Below, piece after piece: positions 54,099-62,904 of a DNA stretch of 64,000 nucleotides. The stretch is from NCBI GenBank assembly GCA_023386645.1, contig JAEWJI010000039.1, positions 1-64,000 on the forward strand, written 5' to 3'. Origin of the DNA: Pseudomonadota bacterium. Lineage in GTDB: Bacteria; Pseudomonadota; Alphaproteobacteria; Caulobacterales; Caulobacteraceae. The notes under the pieces are model-generated. The model worked only from the letters and a program-made list of their open reading frames with translations. It did no database searches and had not been told where the DNA came from. A program made the position numbers and the translations under genes. The stretch's first letter is position 1. Each line of letters begins with the position of its first letter.

Positions 54099-56582
54099 TT
54101 AAACCCGCCTCTCGGGCAAAGCGTAGGCGAGGACCTGGTCGCCGGCGGGCGTTTCCATGAAGTGATGGCCTCCCGTCATGATCACCAGATACTGCCGCCC
54201 GTTCGCCTCATAGACCATCGGCGCGGCCTGGCCGCCGGCGGGCAGCACGTCAGACCAGACGGTCTCGCCAGTCTCGATGTCGATCGCCCGGATCAGGTCG
54301 TCCGTGGCCGCGGCGATGAAGATCAGACCCCCGGCGGTGACCACGGCGCCGCCGTTGTTCGGTGTCCCGATGTCGATCGGCAGCATGGACGGGATCCCGA
54401 AGGGCCCGTTCTTGCGCGCCTGGCCCAGCGGGCGATCCCACAGGGTCCGGCCCGTCGCCAGATCGATCGCGCGGATTCCGCCGTAGGGCGGCTGTTTGCA
54501 CAGCATCCCCGTCACGCCCATCCGCCAACCGGCGTTGACGTCGATCGCGTAGGGCACGCCCCATTGAGGGTCGCCCGCGCCTTCGGCTCCTTCCGGAACA
54601 CCGCCTCGCGAACCTGGGGTTTGCTCCTTCAGGCGAGGGTCGCCGCGCGGGAACCAGCCCATCTCGTTCGCCCGCTCGCGGGGCACGAGGCGGTTGTAAT
54701 TCGGCATGTCGTTGTAGTTGGCGATGATCAGGCCCCGACGCGGATCGACCGCGACTCCGCCCCAGTCCGATCCGCCATTATAGCCCGGATACTGAATCCA
54801 GCGGCGCTCGCTCGTCGGCGGCGTGTAGATCCCGTCATAGGCTGCCTGGCGGAAGCCGATACGGCAGATCATCTGGTCGACCGGGCTCATGCCCCACATG
54901 TCGCGCTCGGTCAGATCGCGGCGCGCCAGGGTATGGTAGAGCGAGAAGGGCTGTGTCTGCGCGCGCTCTCGGGGCTCGACCCCGCCCTGGGGAACGGGGC
55001 GATCCTCCACCCCCGTCAGAGGCTGCCCGGTGCGGCGGTCCAGGATGTAGATGTCTCCCTGCTTGCTCGGCAGGATTATGGCCGGAACCGGCCCCTGCGC
55101 GGTCGGGTAATCGACAAGGGTGCCCTGCGAGCCAAGGTCATAGTCCCAGACGTCGATGCGCACCGTCTGGAAGCTCCAGCGGGGCTGGCCGGTGGCCACG
55201 TCCAGCGCGACGAGCGCGGTGCCGAAGGCGTTCTCCTCGTCGGAGCGGTCGCTGGAGTAATAGTCAGCCGCGGAGTTGCCCATCGGCAGATAAACGAGGC
55301 CGAGTTCCTCGTCGCCGGAGGCCGTGGTCCACATGTTAGGCGTGCCGCGGGTGAAGGTCTCGCCCTCAGGCGGACGGCCGGTCTCGCCGGGACGGCCCAG
55401 GTCCCAGGCCCATTCGAACTCCCCCGTGATGGCGTCGAAGCCCTGGATCACGCCGGAGGGGGCCTCTCTGTACTGCCCGTCGAGCACCTGGTGGCCGGTG
55501 ACGATGACCCCGCGCACGATGGTGGGCGCCGAGGTGATCGAGACCATGCCAGGTATGATCTCGCCCATACCTTGGGTGATCGAGACCTCGCCGTTCGCGC
55601 CGAATCCGGCGCACCGGCTGCCGGTGGCGGCATCGACCGCGACCAGTCGCGCGTCCAGCGTGCCGACGATGATGCGCCGGGCGCAGTCGACCGCCGCTGT
55701 CACCGCAGGGGCGTGCGCAGCGGGCGTGGCTCGGTCGGGTTGATGAGCGGCGGTCGAGGCCGCGGCGCCGCCGATCTCGAAATAGGCCACGCCGCGACAG
55801 GCGGCGGTATAGGGGATGTAGTCGTCCGAAACGCGGGGGTCGTGACGCCAGCGTTCCTTCCCGGTCGCCGCGTCCAGTGCGATGATGATGTTGCGGGCGC
55901 TGCACAGATAGACGGTGTCGCCAATCTTCAGGGGCGTCGTCTCCGCCCCCCATTTGTCTTTCGGGATGTCTCCAGTGCGGTACATCCACACGCGTTCCAG
56001 CTGACCGACATTGTCACGGTTGATCTGGTTCAGCGGGGAATAGCGCTGGGCCGCGTCGCCGCCGCCCCAGACCGGCCAGTCGGCTCCGTTGGAGGCGAGC
56101 GTGGAGGCGACTGGCGTGAAGCGGGCGCCGGACACGGCGCGCTCGACGCTGGCTCGGTTGGCTTGAGCGACGACAAAGGCGCCGACGAGCATCAGGGCCG
56201 CGAAGGCGCCCAAACCCGCCAGTCGCGCTCGCTCTCCGTGCCTGCGCACGAGCGAGGGCAGGGCCAGGATCACCAGGAACAACAGCATGGACGGCGCCAC
56301 GACGCGCGGCACGAGCGCCCAGCCGTTTAGCCCCACCTCCCAAAGCGCCCAGATCAGGGTCAGGACATATACGGCGACATAGATCCAGGCGCCGAGCTCA
56401 CGTCTCAAGGCGATGAGACCACCTGAGGCGACCAGGCCCAAGCCTGCCAGCGTATAGTACCAGGAGCCGCCCAAGACGATCAGCCAGACGCCGCCCACCA
56501 CCAGCGGAAGTCCGACCAAGACCAACAGAACACCAAGGCCGACCACGGCCCAGCCGCCCGCGCTGCGGGGTTTCCAATCCAT
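54099..56582 (-). CDS. gcd: Membrane-bound PQQ-dependent dehydrogenase (glucose/quinate/shikimate family)
   Basis: Oxidises a sugar, quinate or polyol in the periplasm and passes electrons to ubiquinone. The 827-residue protein has five N-terminal helices (to about residue 140) and an eight-bladed PQQ propeller. The catalytic-aspartate-type motif VWDYDLGSQ lies near residue 478 and the conserved Lys in PSKQGDIYILDRRTG near 508. PQQ-enzyme repeats such as ALDAATGKERW recur. Substrate cannot be decided from sequence. PQQ synthesis genes are not in the window. It is divergent from the caa3 cluster with 76 bases between starts. Confidence 0.93.
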   Translation of the reverse strand: MDWKPRSAGGWAVVGLGVLLVLVGLPLVVGGVWLIVLGGSWYYTLAGLGLVASGGLIALRRELGAWIYVAVYVLTLIWALWEVGLNGWALVPRVVAPSMLLFLVILALPSLVRRHGERARLAGLGAFAALMLVGAFVVAQANRASVERAVSGARFTPVASTLASNGADWPVWGGGDAAQRYSPLNQINRDNVGQLERVWMYRTGDIPKDKWGAETTPLKIGDTVYLCSARNIIIALDAATGKERWRHDPRVSDDYIPYTAACRGVAYFEIGGAAASTAAHQPDRATPAAHAPAVTAAVDCARRIIVGTLDARLVAVDAATGSRCAGFGANGEVSITQGMGEIIPGMVSITSAPTIVRGVIVTGHQVLDGQYREAPSGVIQGFDAITGEFEWAWDLGRPGETGRPPEGETFTRGTPNMWTTASGDEELGLVYLPMGNSAADYYSSDRSDEENAFGTALVALDVATGQPRWSFQTVRIDVWDYDLGSQGTLVDYPTAQGPVPAIILPSKQGDIYILDRRTGQPLTGVEDRPVPQGGVEPRERAQTQPFSLYHTLARRDLTERDMWGMSPVDQMICRIGFRQAAYDGIYTPPTSERRWIQYPGYNGGSDWGGVAVDPRRGLIIANYNDMPNYNRLVPRERANEMGWFPRGDPRLKEQTPGSRGGVPEGAEGAGDPQWGVPYAIDVNAGWRMGVTGMLCKQPPYGGIRAIDLATGRTLWDRPLGQARKNGPFGIPSMLPIDIGTPNNGGAVVTAGGLIFIAAATDDLIRAIDIETGETVWSDVLPAGGQAAPMVYEANGRQYLVIMTGGHHFMETPAGDQVLAYALPERRV

Positions 56583-56608
56583 GGCGATCCTCCCGAGCCG
56601 CCCCTCTG

Positions 56609-56635
56609 GGAACCACGGTGAAGCTGATAGGTTCC
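56609..56635. promoter_or_regulatory. Inverted repeat in the divergent gcd/ctaG-like promoter region
   Basis: GGAACC (56609-56614) and GGTTCC (56630-56635) are perfect 6-base inverted arms with a 15-base spacer, between two divergent starts. It is placed where an operator shared by the two units would lie; no regulator is assigned. Confidence 0.35.
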
Positions 56636-56658
56636 GTCTCGAATCCGAGAGCTCGCCG

Positions 56659-57384
56659 ATGCCGCCTTATCCGACCTGGGCTCCTTACTGCGGACCTGGG
56701 CCCACCCCGGCCGAACTGATCGGCCGCTGGAACCTGGATCCCCTGCTGCTCGCAGCCCTCGCGGGGCTGACAGCGTTCGCCTGGTGGCGGGGCGCGCCGC
56801 GAGGGCCGCTCGCCGTGACCGTCATGGCCGCGACCCTGATCTTCGTCTCGCCCTTATGCGCCGCCAGCTCGGCTCTGTTCGCAGCGCGGACGGTGCACCA
56901 TGTGCTCCTGCTTACGGCGCTGGCGCCGGCGATCGCGCTGCTGCGACCCGCGCGCGAGCCCAAGGGACTGTGGCTGTGGACGGCGCTGCAGGCCGCAGCG
57001 CTATGGGGCTGGCACGCGCCGACCGCTTACGGTTGGGCCTTGTCGAGCGACGCCATCTATTGGCTGATGCAGATCACCCTGCTCGGGCCCGCCGTGATGT
57101 TCTGGCGGGCGGTGTTCGCCAGCGGCGCGCTGGTCGGGGCGGGGGGATTGGCGGCGACCATGGTGCACATGGGCCTGCTGGGAGCGCTGATCACCTTCGC
57201 GGGCCAGCCGCTTTACGCGCCGCACCTTCTGACCAGCGTGAGCTGGGGGCTGGCGCCGATCGAGGATCAGCAGCTCGCGGGGTTGATCATGTGGGCGCCG
57301 GCGGCCCTCATCTATCTGCTGGCCGCGCTCGGCCGGGTGGGGGGCTGGCTCGAATTGGAAGAGCGAGCGCGGGTGCCGGTATGA
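56659..57384 (+). CDS. Cytochrome c oxidase assembly factor, CtaG/caa3 type
   Basis: Integral membrane protein of the caa3_CtaG family, thought to help CuA/CuB or subunit assembly of caa3-type oxidases. The 241-residue protein has about six helices. Conserved residues include YCGPGPTPAELIGRWNLDP at the start, ARTVHHVLLLTALAPAIALL (two histidines), LWGWHAPTAY and a late DQQLAGLIMWAPAAL. ATG 56659 is chosen since MPPYPTWAPYCGPGP matches family N-termini; the longer frame overlaps the gcd start. It is coupled to the next gene by ATGA. Confidence 0.88.
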   Translation: MPPYPTWAPYCGPGPTPAELIGRWNLDPLLLAALAGLTAFAWWRGAPRGPLAVTVMAATLIFVSPLCAASSALFAARTVHHVLLLTALAPAIALLRPAREPKGLWLWTALQAAALWGWHAPTAYGWALSSDAIYWLMQITLLGPAVMFWRAVFASGALVGAGGLAATMVHMGLLGALITFAGQPLYAPHLLTSVSWGLAPIEDQQLAGLIMWAPAALIYLLAALGRVGGWLELEERARVPV

Positions 57385-58019
57385 TCCGCAAGCTGCGCGA
57401 ATGGGCGCACCCCCACACCCGAGAAGGACGCTACTCGCCGATAGGGATCACCTTCCACTGGACGATGGCCGCGCTTATCACTTTCCAGCTGTGGTGGGGG
57501 TGGCGCACCAGCCGGCTTGAAGTCGGGCCGCAGAAGCTTGAGGCCTATGAGATTCACGCCGCGGTGGGTCTGTTGATCCTGGTCCTCGCGTTGCTCCGAA
57601 TGCTCTACCGGATCGTCATCCCCGGGCCTCGCAACGACGCGGACAAGCCTGGCTGGCAGCGGACCGCAGCGCACCTGACCCACTACGCCTTCTATCTGCT
57701 CTTCTTCGCCCTGCCGCTGTCCGGCTGGGCCATGCTGTCGGCCACCGGACGGCACATTCCGCTCTCCCTATTCGGCCTGCCCTGGCCGCACCTGCCGCTT
57801 GAGACGCTGACGCGCGAGACTCGATGGCGGATCGAGGAGTGGGCGGAGCAGGCGCATTGGCTGGCGGTCTGGAGCATGGTGCTGCTCATCCTCGGCCACG
57901 CGGGGGCGGCGCTGAAGCACTACTTCTGGGACAAGGACGACGTGTTGCCAGGCATGGCGCCCGTGCTCGACGAACTCGGCGAGGATGAAGGCGCCTCGAC
58001 GGGCAGCCCCGCGAGATAA
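57381..58019 (+). CDS. Cytochrome b561-type di-haem membrane protein
   Basis: A 212-residue four-helix cytochrome b of the bacterial b561 family. Candidate haem histidines lie in ITFHWTMAAL, YEIHAAVGLL, HYAFYLLFF and ILGHAGAALKHYFW. Such proteins move electrons between quinone and periplasmic cytochromes or dehydrogenases. It starts in the stop of the CtaG-like gene. The last 100 bases are antisense to the end of the minus-strand di-haem cytochrome c gene. Confidence 0.88.
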   Translation: MIRKLREWAHPHTREGRYSPIGITFHWTMAALITFQLWWGWRTSRLEVGPQKLEAYEIHAAVGLLILVLALLRMLYRIVIPGPRNDADKPGWQRTAAHLTHYAFYLLFFALPLSGWAMLSATGRHIPLSLFGLPWPHLPLETLTRETRWRIEEWAEQAHWLAVWSMVLLILGHAGAALKHYFWDKDDVLPGMAPVLDELGEDEGASTGSPAR

Positions 58020-58636
58020 GCCGATACGGCCTGAATCTCCGCCTCGGTGAGGCTGCGGCTGATCCCGAGCATCACGTTGCGGGCGTCGTTCCGGCGCTCG
58101 CTGCGCCGCCAGCGTTGGAGCTGGTCCGCCAGATAAGCCCGGGGCTGGCCGGCCAGCGCCGGCCCGCCGGGGGCTCCCCCGGCGTCGGCCCCATGACAGG
58201 TCGAACAGGCGGGAAGTCCCCGGCGGGGGTCGCCCCTTGCATAGAGTTCGTGGGCGGTGTCGGTCGACGACGTTTGGAATTGGTTGGCCGTGGCCGGAGG
58301 CAGGCCGGCGTACCAGGCCGACACCCGCAACATGTCGCCGTCATCCAGCGCACGCGCGATCGGCGCCATCACCTCGTCCCGGCGCCGGCCGTCGGCATAG
58401 TCGCGGAGCTGCTTCAGTAGGTAGCCCTGGTCCAACCCGGCCAGACGTGGCACGCCGGCACCGTCACCCTCGCCGCGCACGCCGTGACAGGTCACGCAGG
58501 CGTTGAGAGCGCCCCCCTCGCCGCCGCTCAGTGCGACGATCTCGCCCGTCTCGGTGAACCGGTCCGGCAGCGCCCGCGCGGGCGCGTCACAGCTGGCGAG
58601 CGGCGCAACGAGAAAGGCAAAGGCCAGGCTTCGCAT
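57920..58636 (-). CDS. Di-haem cytochrome c (c4-like) lipoprotein
   Basis: A 238-residue protein with two CxxCH haem sites (CVTCHG and CSTCHG), one in each of two similar domains. Each has a downstream methionine region (EVMAPIA; NVMLGIS). The N-terminus MRSLAFAFLVAPLASC carries a good lipobox (LASC), so it is probably anchored in the membrane facing the periplasm. The start at 58636 is chosen for this signal peptide. After the last domain (AYLAGLPV) a Ser/Pro-rich tail of about 25 residues lies antisense to the b561 gene. It likely feeds electrons to the caa3 oxidase. Confidence 0.85.
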   Translation of the reverse strand: MRSLAFAFLVAPLASCDAPARALPDRFTETGEIVALSGGEGGALNACVTCHGVRGEGDGAGVPRLAGLDQGYLLKQLRDYADGRRRDEVMAPIARALDDGDMLRVSAWYAGLPPATANQFQTSSTDTAHELYARGDPRRGLPACSTCHGADAGGAPGGPALAGQPRAYLADQLQRWRRSERRNDARNVMLGISRSLTEAEIQAVSAYLAGLPVEAPSSSPSSSSTGAMPGNTSSLSQK

Positions 58637-58723
58637 CCGTGACCAACCCCGAGGTAATCGGGCGGTTCCGGGAACGGAAATGCAGCTTTGCTGTTGACCC
58701 TTCATCGCCGCCATGGGGGAGCC

Positions 58724-59110
58724 GTGTCTGTCGCCGACCTTCGCAGCCTGGTCGCAGTCGCAGGCGCCGGTCTCATCGCCGCCGCCTGCGGCGAGGCGCC
58801 CTCGCGACTGGTCAATCTGCCCGAGGGTGATCCCCCGCGCGGCAAGGCGGTGATCCAGCGGGTCGGATGCGGCGCCTGCCATACCATTCCCGGGGTCCGA
58901 TGGCCCCAGGGCACGGTCGGTCCGTCGCTGCAGGGCTTCGCGGATCGACGCCTGATCGCCGGCCGTTTCCCGAACGAGCCGGGGACCCTGGCGCTATGGG
59001 TCCGCAACGCCCCGGCGTTGATCCCCGAGACCGGGATGACGCCCATGCCCCTGACGGAGGAGGAGGCGCGCGACGTGGCGGCCTACCTGTACACCCTCGA
59101 TGCCGGTTGA
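58724..59110 (+). CDS. Mono-haem cytochrome c, probable lipoprotein
   Basis: A 128-residue protein starting at GTG 58724, preceded closely by GGGGGA. The hydrophobic segment ends in IAAAC, a possible lipobox, followed by GEAPSRL. One haem site CGACHTIPG and a downstream methionine pair (TGMTPMPL) fit a class I cytochrome c. It overlaps coxB by 11 bases, so it belongs to the caa3 unit. TTG codons further upstream are possible starts but would put polar residues before the signal. Confidence 0.82.
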   Translation: MSVADLRSLVAVAGAGLIAAACGEAPSRLVNLPEGDPPRGKAVIQRVGCGACHTIPGVRWPQGTVGPSLQGFADRRLIAGRFPNEPGTLALWVRNAPALIPETGMTPMPLTEEEARDVAAYLYTLDAG

Positions 59111-60053
59111 AGCCCTCCGCGGCTGGCCTCCGCCGGTCCTGGACCCGGCGGGACCCCACGCGCTGGCGGTGACCATTCTTGCCTGGGCCTTGCTGGCCAT
59201 GGCCGTGCTGGTGCTGGCCGTCGTGATCGTCGCGCTCCTGCTCGGCCTCTTCGGCCCGCCGACATGGAAGGCGCGCCTGGGCCTAGAGCGTCTGGTGTGG
59301 GTCGGCGGGCTTGGCTTTCCCGTCGTGGTCCTCACCGTGCTGTTGATCTGGGGGCTCGGACTGACCAGCCGGCTGACCGCGCCCGTCACCGGAGAGGAGC
59401 TTCGCATTCGGGTGACGGGCGAAATGTGGTGGTTCCGGGTGGCTTATCTGGACGGCCAGGGCCGCGAGATTGTCCAGAGCGCCAATGAGGTGGTCATCCC
59501 CGTCGGCCGTCCCGTCGTCTTTGAGCTGAGATCGGCGGACGTCATCCACGCCTTCTGGGTTCCGCGCCTGGCCGGCAAGCTCGACATGATCCCTGGCCGA
59601 ACGAATCTGCTGCGGCTCCAGGCGGACGAACCCGGCGCCTACGGCGGCCAGTGCGCGGAGTATTGCGGCGGCCCCCACGCCCTGATGGGCTTCATGGTGC
59701 GCGCCGTTCCGGCCGATGAGTTCGATCGCTGGATTGGGCGTGAGCCCCTGCCGCGACCGGCGCCAACCGATGCGCTCCGCGCCCAGGGCTACGGCGTCTT
59801 CATGGAGAACGGCTGCGCGGCCTGCCACGCCATCCGCGGCACCCCGGCCGTGGGTTTGGCGGGGCCAGATCTTTCTACCGTCGGGTCACGCGCCATGATC
59901 GGTTCGGGCATCCTGGCCAACAACCGCGGAACGCTCGCGGGATGGATCGCCGACAGTCAGGCGATCAAGCCCGGAAACCGCATGCCCACCTACAGCACCC
60001 TCTCGGGCGAAGACCTTCAGGCCGTAGCGGCTTATCTCGAGGGCCTTCGGTGA
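59100..60053 (+). CDS. coxB: Cytochrome c oxidase subunit II with fused cytochrome c (caa3 type)
   Basis: Electron-entry subunit of a caa3 oxidase. The 317-residue protein has two N-terminal helices (about 22-50 and 69-88) and a periplasmic cupredoxin domain with the CuA ligands His150, Cys185, Cys189, His193 and Met196. A C-terminal cytochrome c domain carries Cys239-x2-Cys242-His243 and a late methionine (GNRMPTYS). The fused haem domain replaces a soluble cytochrome c donor. Subunit I follows with GTGA overlap. Confidence 0.95.
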   Translation: MPVEALRGWPPPVLDPAGPHALAVTILAWALLAMAVLVLAVVIVALLLGLFGPPTWKARLGLERLVWVGGLGFPVVVLTVLLIWGLGLTSRLTAPVTGEELRIRVTGEMWWFRVAYLDGQGREIVQSANEVVIPVGRPVVFELRSADVIHAFWVPRLAGKLDMIPGRTNLLRLQADEPGAYGGQCAEYCGGPHALMGFMVRAVPADEFDRWIGREPLPRPAPTDALRAQGYGVFMENGCAACHAIRGTPAVGLAGPDLSTVGSRAMIGSGILANNRGTLAGWIADSQAIKPGNRMPTYSTLSGEDLQAVAAYLEGLR

Positions 60054-62590
60054 GCGAGGTCGAGGCGTCGATCGCCGCGCTCAAGTCCCGGTTCCCCACC
60101 AGCGAGGCCCGGCCCGAGGGCGAGCTGGAGGGGCTGGAGCGTGTCTGGGAGGCGCCGCGGGGCGCCTCCGTCATCACGGCGGTGAACAACAACATCGTTG
60201 GGGTGTGGTATCTCGGAGCCGCCTTCCTGTTTTTCTGCCTGGCCGGCGTCCTGGCCCTGCTGATGCGTACACAGCTGGCCCTGCCGCTGACGGGGTTCCT
60301 GCCGCAGGAGACCTACAACCAGCTGTTCACCATGCACGGCACGGTGATGATGTTCCTGTTCGCCGTCCCGGCCGTCGAGGCCCTCGGCGTGCTTCTCCTG
60401 CCGCAGATGCTGGGCGCGCGCGACCTGCCGTTTCCACGTTTGTCGGCCTACGCCTTCTGGGCCTACCTCGTGGGCGGGCTGGCCTTCTTTTGCTCGATCT
60501 TCTTCGGCCTGGCCCCCAATGGCGGCTGGTTCATGTATCCGCCGCTGACCGACAAGGATTTCTCACCAGGCCTGAACGCCGACTTCTGGTTGCTCGGCAT
60601 CGGGTTCATCGAGATTTCGGCCATCGCTGGGGCCATCGAGATCATCGTCGGCGTGCTCAAGACGCGGGCCCCGGGGATGACACTGGCGCGCATGCCGATC
60701 TTCGCTTGGGCCATGCTGGTCTTTGGCGTGATGATCGTGATCGGCTTTCCCTCGATCATTCTGGGCACGCTGCTGCTGGAGCTGGAGCGCGCGCTGAACT
60801 GGCCCTTCTTCGACGCGACGAGGGGAGGGGACCCGCTGCTGTGGCAGCACCTCTTCTGGTTCTTCGGTCATCCGGAGGTCTACATCATCTTCCTGCCCGC
60901 CGCCGGACTGATGTCGATGATGATCCCGACCATCGCCCGCACTGAACTGGTCGGCTACCGGCTCGTCGTTCTGGCTCTGATCGCCACGGGGTTCATCAGC
61001 TTCGGGGTGTGGTCGCACCACATGTTCACCACCGGGATGCCGAACATCTCGGTCAGCTTCTTCTCGTCCGCCAGCATGGCGGTCAGCGTGCCGGCCGGCC
61101 TGCAGGTCTTTTCGTGGATCGCGACCATCGCGGCGGGCCGGTTTCGGTTCAATGCGCCCGGGCTATTCATTATCGGCGGCATCATCACCTTCGTGATGGG
61201 CGGTCTGACCGGAGTGATGGTGGCACTCGTCCCTTTCGACTGGCAGGTCCACGACACCTACTTCATCGTCGCCCACCTGCACTATGTGCTGATTGGTGGC
61301 ATGGTCATGCCGCTGTTCGCGGCCATCTATTTCTGGCTGCCCATGACCAGCCGGCGGCCGCTCTCCGATCGCATCGGAAAGTGGGTATTCTGGTTGTTCT
61401 TCACCGGCATGCATCTGACCTTCCTGCCCATGCACCTGACCGGGCTCATGGGCATGCCCCGGCGCGTCTACACCTATCTGCCGGGCCGAGGCTGGGACTG
61501 GCCGAACCTGTTGTCGACCGTCGGCGCCTTCCTGATCGGAGCGGCCGTGGTGCTGTTCCTCTTGGACTTCGCTCGGCGTTTTCGGTTCACGACCGGCGAT
61601 GACGCCGGAAACGTCTATGGAGGCCCGACCCTGGAGTGGCTGCCCACCGGCCTTTACTCCGCCCGCAGCATTCCGGTGGTCACTAGTCGCTATCCGCTCT
61701 GGGACCAGCCCGAGCTGTCCCGCGACGTCGAGGCCGGGCGATATCTGCTCCCATTCACGGCTACTGGCCGGCGAGAGACCATCGTCACCAGCCCCGTCAC
61801 GGCCGAGCCGCAGTATCTTCAGACAATGCCTGGCCCGTCGCCCTGGCCCCTGGCCTCGGCGGTGTTCACCGCAGGATTCTTCCTCATACTGACGGTGCAG
61901 CTGTACTGGCCCGCAGTGATCAGCGGACTGCTGGCGGTGGCATGCGTCGTCCGCTGGCTCTGGGAAACGGACTGGCGGGTCCCTGAGGAGACCGTCGACG
62001 TCGGCGCGGGCGTGCGCCTGCCCACCTATGTCACGGGGCCTGTCAGCCACGGCTGGTGGGCCATGATCATTCTGCTCGTCGTCATCGGCATGATCTTCCT
62101 TATGGCCGTGTTCAGCTACATTTTCCTGTGGAGCCGGGGCGGTCCTTGGCAGCCGCCGCCGGACCTGACATGGCTGGCGGGACTGGTGGCGCTAAATCTT
62201 GTCGGAGGCGCCGCCGCGGCGACGGCGGCCCGATTGATCGGGCGCGAGCGCCCTCTGGCCGTCGCCAGCGCCACCATCCTGGCTGCGGTCTCCGGCGCGG
62301 CGCTGGCTACGGCGGCGTTGACCGGCTTTCTCGCTTGGCGCGCCGCGGGGCTCGACCCGACCGTCAGCGGCCAGGGAGCGACTGTCTACGCCTTGCTAAG
62401 CCTACAGGCGGTGCTGGCCGCGATCGCCACGCTAATGGCCATCTACGTCGTCGCGCGCGCGCTCAGCGGCCATCTATCCGCTCGACGACCCACGACCTTG
62501 CACACCGTCGGGCTGTTCCTCGGCTATGTCGCGGCGCAGGGACTGATCGGGGCGGTTCTCGTCTTCCTCTTTCCCGACCTTCCCTCATGA
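60050..62590 (+). CDS. coxA: Cytochrome c oxidase subunit I fused to subunit III-like domain
   Basis: Catalytic haem-copper subunit reducing oxygen to water. The 846-residue protein starts at GTG 60050. Haem a ligands are His96 and His411, haem a3 His409, and CuB His274, His323 and His324; Tyr278 in GHPEVY is the cross-linked tyrosine. Glu276 with the GHPEV motif makes it an A1-type oxidase with a D-channel glutamate. After about residue 570 the protein continues with roughly seven more helices, as in subunit I-III fusions. The subunit III part is divergent and was judged mainly by position and hydrophobicity. Confidence 0.92.
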   Translation: MSEVEASIAALKSRFPTSEARPEGELEGLERVWEAPRGASVITAVNNNIVGVWYLGAAFLFFCLAGVLALLMRTQLALPLTGFLPQETYNQLFTMHGTVMMFLFAVPAVEALGVLLLPQMLGARDLPFPRLSAYAFWAYLVGGLAFFCSIFFGLAPNGGWFMYPPLTDKDFSPGLNADFWLLGIGFIEISAIAGAIEIIVGVLKTRAPGMTLARMPIFAWAMLVFGVMIVIGFPSIILGTLLLELERALNWPFFDATRGGDPLLWQHLFWFFGHPEVYIIFLPAAGLMSMMIPTIARTELVGYRLVVLALIATGFISFGVWSHHMFTTGMPNISVSFFSSASMAVSVPAGLQVFSWIATIAAGRFRFNAPGLFIIGGIITFVMGGLTGVMVALVPFDWQVHDTYFIVAHLHYVLIGGMVMPLFAAIYFWLPMTSRRPLSDRIGKWVFWLFFTGMHLTFLPMHLTGLMGMPRRVYTYLPGRGWDWPNLLSTVGAFLIGAAVVLFLLDFARRFRFTTGDDAGNVYGGPTLEWLPTGLYSARSIPVVTSRYPLWDQPELSRDVEAGRYLLPFTATGRRETIVTSPVTAEPQYLQTMPGPSPWPLASAVFTAGFFLILTVQLYWPAVISGLLAVACVVRWLWETDWRVPEETVDVGAGVRLPTYVTGPVSHGWWAMIILLVVIGMIFLMAVFSYIFLWSRGGPWQPPPDLTWLAGLVALNLVGGAAAATAARLIGRERPLAVASATILAAVSGAALATAALTGFLAWRAAGLDPTVSGQGATVYALLSLQAVLAAIATLMAIYVVARALSGHLSARRPTTLHTVGLFLGYVAAQGLIGAVLVFLFPDLPS

Positions 62591-62904
62591 GTTGCTGGCT
62601 GTACCTGTTCGCCGGTCCTTTAGTCTGGCTCGCTCATTTCAGCGCCGTCTACGGGGCCGCAAGCGTCGCAGATGTGATCGGCCGCTCGGACCAGCCAGCG
62701 GCGTTGTGGGCGGTCTTGATCCTCACGGCGATAGGTCTGATCGCCAACGCACTCATCGTGGCTTGGGCCGCTCGCGGGCCCGCTTTTTTAAGTTCGATGG
62801 ATACGCAACTAGCCGCCTTCTGGCGGGCGGTCGGGGCTGGCGGCGCGCTCCTCTCCGTTATCTCGATCCTGTGGCAAAGCCTGCCGGCCTTGCTAGGGCA
62901 CTGA
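62587..62904 (+). CDS. Small membrane protein at the end of the caa3 cluster
   Basis: A 105-residue protein with three hydrophobic helices (about residues 3-22, 38-61 and 80-97). It starts inside the coxA stop (ATGA), so it is part of the oxidase operon. The opening WLYLFAGPLVWLAHFSAVYGA has a histidine in the first helix. Small uncharacterised proteins often end such caa3 operons; a subunit IV-like or assembly role is inferred from position only. Confidence 0.72.
   Translation: MSCWLYLFAGPLVWLAHFSAVYGAASVADVIGRSDQPAALWAVLILTAIGLIANALIVAWAARGPAFLSSMDTQLAAFWRAVGAGGALLSVISILWQSLPALLGH

Noticed and set aside
54018..56330. 770-codon plus-strand frame antisense to the PQQ dehydrogenase
   Set aside because: Arg/Gly/His-rich without motifs; the minus-strand gene has the PQQ propeller and membrane segments.
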